Under the pieces are notes generated by a model that saw nothing but the letters and a program-made list of their open reading frames with translations, had not been told where the DNA came from and made no database searches. The position numbers were made by a program, and so were the translations under genes. 5,734 nt of DNA from JASHVB01 sp049522565 (GTDB lineage Bacteria > Pseudomonadota > Alphaproteobacteria > Acetobacterales > Acetobacteraceae): contig JBEKNT010000432.1 in the NCBI GenBank assembly GCA_049522565.1, positions 1 to 5,734 on the forward strand. The letters run 5' to 3'. Shown here piece after piece: positions 1 to 5,734 of the stretch (the stretch's first letter is position 1; every line of letters starts with the position of its first letter).

Positions 1-566
1 CGACCCTGACCATCGGCATGTCGCAGCACCACATGGCATTCACCGGCTCGATCACCTTGCGGCCCACCACCCTGATCGCCGTGGTGAACGACGTCGTCAC
101 CTCGCTGATCCGCCACGGGTTCGAACGCTTCCTGTTCATCAACGGCCACGGCGGCAACATCGCTCCGGTGAGCACCGCCTTCTCGGAGATCTACGCCGCG
201 GTGTCGTTGCGTGCGCAGACCGACACCTGGCCGGTGCGCTGCAAGATGGTGATGTGGGCGGACGGTCCCCGGGTACGCAAGCTGACCAAGGAACTGTATG
301 GCGAGTCCGAGGGCAGCCACGCCACCGCGTCGGAGGTTTCGCTGGCGCAATACTACCAGCCGCAGGCGATCAAGCACGCGCAGATGTCGCCGAAGGTGGC
401 GCCGCGCAGCCCGGCTTTCTACGACAGCGCCGACTACCGCCGCCGCTTCCCGGACGGCCGCATCGGCTCCGATCCCTCGCTGTCGTCGCCGGAGCATGGC
501 GAACGGATCTACACCGCGGCGGTGGAGGACATGGCGGAACTCTACCGCGGCTTCGTTGCCGACTGA
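1..566 (+). CDS. Creatininase family protein (creatinine amidohydrolase-like), 3' part only
   Basis: The reading frame is open from base 3 to the TGA at 564-566 and gives about 187 residues with no internal stop. The start lies upstream, so the first ATG in view (18) is probably internal. Visible motifs fit the creatininase family: SQHHMAFTGSITL near the left edge, then a hydrophobic strand running into NGHGGN (about residues 42-47 counted from the ATG at 18), then EGSHATASEVS around residues 98-108. In this family the conserved His, Asp and Glu residues bind a divalent metal pair (Zn or Mn) used to hydrolyse cyclic or linear amides. Members are usually about 240-270 residues, so some 60-80 N-terminal residues, including the first metal-binding motif, are outside the window. 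No signal peptide or membrane segment is visible in this part. Substrate cannot be predicted: the family covers creatininase, riboflavin-pathway amidohydrolases and mycofactocin MftE-like peptidases. It is followed by an inverted repeat and a gap of over 300 bases before gltB, so co-transcription with gltB is not evident. Confidence 0.88.
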   Translation, partial: TLTIGMSQHHMAFTGSITLRPTTLIAVVNDVVTSLIRHGFERFLFINGHGGNIAPVSTAFSEIYAAVSLRAQTDTWPVRCKMVMWADGPRVRKLTKELYGESEGSHATASEVSLAQYYQPQAIKHAQMSPKVAPRSPAFYDSADYRRRFPDGRIGSDPSLSSPEHGERIYTAAVEDMAELYRGFVAD

Positions 567-578
567 GCCAACAAGATG

Positions 579-682
579 CTCCCCTCCCCTTGTGGGCGGG
601 GGTTGGGGGAGGGGCGCGTACATCCGCTGACCGGCGATACACGCACCCCTCCCCCAACCCCCTGCCACAAGGGGAGGGGGAG
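579..682. repeat. Imperfect inverted repeat, about 41-bp arms, G/C-skewed
   Basis: The left arm 579-619 and right arm 641-682 are reverse complements apart from one single-base indel and three mismatched positions, around a 21-base spacer (620-640). The left arm is C-rich and then G-rich; the right arm mirrors it. A transcript could form a very stable long stem-loop starting 12 bases after the creatininase-family stop codon. It has no T-run after it, so it is not a classical intrinsic terminator. It may still protect the upstream mRNA 3' end or impede polymerase. Arms of this composition are common in intergenic repeats of Xanthomonadales and similar GC-rich genomes, so a dispersed REP/MITE-like repeat is the likeliest identity. 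That part is inference. Confidence 0.8.
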
Positions 683-753
683 AACCTTTGCCACAGCCCC
701 GGCCCCAGTCGCCCTCACCGGTCAGAAACCCGCTCCCGGGGCGGATTTCCGCC

Positions 754-782
754 TTGCTCCGCCGCCGCCGCATCCCTACGCT
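754..782 (+). promoter_or_regulatory. Weak sigma70-like promoter candidate for gltB
   Basis: TTGCTC (754-759) and TACGCT (777-782) are separated by 17 bases. Each hexamer matches the sigma70 consensus at three of six positions, including TTG of the -35 and TA...T of the -10. Initiation would fall near 789, giving a leader of about 90 bases before the ATG at 881. Such matches arise by chance in this kind of sequence, so it is only a candidate. Confidence 0.18.
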
Positions 783-870
783 GCACTGCGGCATGGTTGC
801 CAGGGGCCGCCCCGGCACGCCATAAGGGCCGTTTGCCGATGCCTGACCCCGCCGCCGGCTACCCCGGGAC

Positions 871-874
871 AGAG
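871..874 (+). promoter_or_regulatory. Probable Shine-Dalgarno of gltB (AGAG)
   Basis: AGAG lies six bases before the ATG at 881, a suitable but weak ribosome binding site. The competing upstream ATG at 839 has AAGGG at 824-828 with a ten-base gap, slightly long. The 881 start is preferred because it gives the short lead-in (QGLYDP...EHDACG) typical of bacterial GltB, while the 14 extra residues from 839 (MPDPAAGYPGTEND) look like translated leader. Confidence 0.4.
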
Positions 875-880
875 AACGAC

Positions 881-5525
<4,645 letters not shown>

Positions 5526-5527
<2 letters not shown>

Positions 5528-5671
5528 CCTCTCCCGCTGCGCGGGAGAGGTCGAGACGCGCAGCGGCGTGGGTGAGGGTGATCGGGTCGCCCCGTAGCAG
5601 GTAGAGCGAGGCGACCCGATTACCCTCACCCGCCGCTCCGCGGCGACCTCTCCCGCATAGCGGGAGAGGTT
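5526..5671. repeat. 146-bp nested palindrome (REP/MITE-like) in the gltB-gltD gap
   Basis: The whole segment is close to its own reverse complement, with arms of about 65 bases. It begins on the last two bases of the gltB TAA and ends six bases before the gltD Shine-Dalgarno. Three parts are visible. The outer left hairpin 5527-5551 has 11-bp perfect arms with loop TGC. The outer right hairpin 5646-5670 has the same 11-bp arms with loop ATA. The inner stem pairs 5570-5591 with 5610-5631 (22 pairs, one of them G-T) around an 18-base loop. AGCGGC (5562-5567) and GCCGCT (5632-5637) extend the inner stem past a two-base bulge. No open reading frame of its own and no T-run are present. The form resembles dispersed palindromic repeats of GC-rich gammaproteobacteria. 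In the transcript it may slow 3' exonucleases, attenuate read-through or alter gltD translation; these roles are inferred. Confidence 0.85.
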
Positions 5672-5676
5672 GAAAC

Positions 5677-5683
5677 AGAGGAG
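5677..5683 (+). promoter_or_regulatory. Shine-Dalgarno of gltD (AGAGGAG)
   Basis: AGAGGAG ends five bases before the ATG at 5689 and is a near-ideal ribosome binding site, stronger than the one before gltB. It starts six bases after the end of the 146-bp palindrome. It therefore stays outside the stem in the long-stem fold and could support independent initiation of gltD despite the large gap from the gltB stop codon. Confidence 0.8.
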
Positions 5684-5688
5684 AAACA

Positions 5689-5734
5689 ATGGGCAAGCCC
5701 ACCGGCTTTCTTGAGATCGAGCGCCAGGACCGCG
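5689..5734 (+). CDS. gltD: Glutamate synthase (NADPH) small subunit, GltD, 5' end only
   Basis: Fifteen codons plus one base are visible, reading MGKPTGFLEIERQDR. M-G-K-P-T-G-F-L-E is the characteristic start of the glutamate synthase beta subunit, and position directly after gltB on the same strand supports this. Known GltD proteins are about 470-490 residues. They carry an N-terminal domain with two 4Fe-4S clusters, then FAD- and NADPH-binding Rossmann folds, and feed electrons from NADPH to the GltB FMN. None of those domains lies inside the window, so intactness cannot be judged. The start is fixed by the strong AGAGGAG five bases upstream. Confidence 0.92.
   Translation, partial: MGKPTGFLEIERQDR

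Larger units (their letters stand above)
683..880 (+). other. Upstream/leader region of gltB, no gene seen
   Basis: This is the stretch between the inverted repeat and the preferred gltB start. I see no convincing coding region: open frames crossing it are GC-driven extensions of frames from either side. It holds two small palindromes: 740-753, arms GGCGGA/TCCGCC around TT, and 803-813, arms GGGGC/GCCCC around one C. Neither is strong enough to call an operator. It is where the gltB promoter would be expected, unless transcription reads through from upstream. An alternative in-frame ATG for gltB lies at 839. Confidence 0.5.

Noticed and set aside
579..682. Rho-independent terminator of the creatininase-family gene
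   Set aside because: The stem is far longer than usual and the bases after it (AACCTTTGCC) hold only three consecutive Ts, so the required U-tract is missing. It is kept as a repeat instead.
786..801. Sigma54-like or NtrC-like site before gltB (GGCATGGTTGC; TGCACT near 782)
   Set aside because: GGCAT and TTGC are only two bases apart, whereas a -24/-12 promoter needs the GG and GC about ten bases apart in fixed register. The TGCACT half-site has no matching second half.
254..880. Open frame running into gltB from 254, which would give a protein of over 1,750 residues
   Set aside because: The extra part overlaps the creatininase-family gene in another frame and is low-complexity (Gly, Arg, Ala, Pro rich), as expected for an out-of-frame reading of GC-rich coding DNA. 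GltB similarity starts only just after 881.

Overview
The window reads as ordinary chromosomal DNA from a GC-rich proteobacterium. The style of GltB (EHDACGVGF at the N-terminus, about 1,550 residues) and the GC-rich palindromic repeats between genes suggest a gammaproteobacterium of the Xanthomonadales, perhaps Rhodanobacteraceae (Dyella/Rhodanobacter type). This assignment is an inference from sequence style, not from a search; a betaproteobacterium is the main alternative.

Layout, all genes on the + strand: (1) 1-566, the 3' part of a creatininase-family metal-dependent amidohydrolase whose start lies upstream of the window. (2) 567-880, a gene-free gap. Its first half is a strong G/C-skewed inverted repeat (579-682); its second half (683-880) is the presumed promoter and leader of gltB, with only a weak promoter candidate. 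(3) 881-5527, a complete gltB, the large (alpha) subunit of NADPH-dependent glutamate synthase, with every expected catalytic and cofactor motif. (4) 5526-5671, a 146-bp nested palindrome that fills almost the whole gltB-gltD gap. (5) 5689-5734, the first 15 codons of gltD, the small (beta) subunit, behind a good Shine-Dalgarno sequence.

GltB and GltD together form GOGAT. GltD takes electrons from NADPH and passes them through Fe-S clusters to the FMN in GltB. GltB hydrolyses glutamine at its N-terminal cysteine, channels the ammonia to the FMN site and reductively aminates 2-oxoglutarate, giving two glutamates. With glutamine synthetase this is the main ammonium-assimilation route at low ammonium. 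The creatininase homologue has no demonstrated link to this pathway.

I see no novel multi-gene system. The most unusual element is the palindrome in the middle of the gltBD operon. It can be drawn either as one long stem or as separate hairpins, its left edge includes the last two bases of the gltB stop codon, and its right edge lies six bases before the gltD ribosome binding site. It looks like a REP/MITE-type element that may also affect the GltB:GltD expression ratio.
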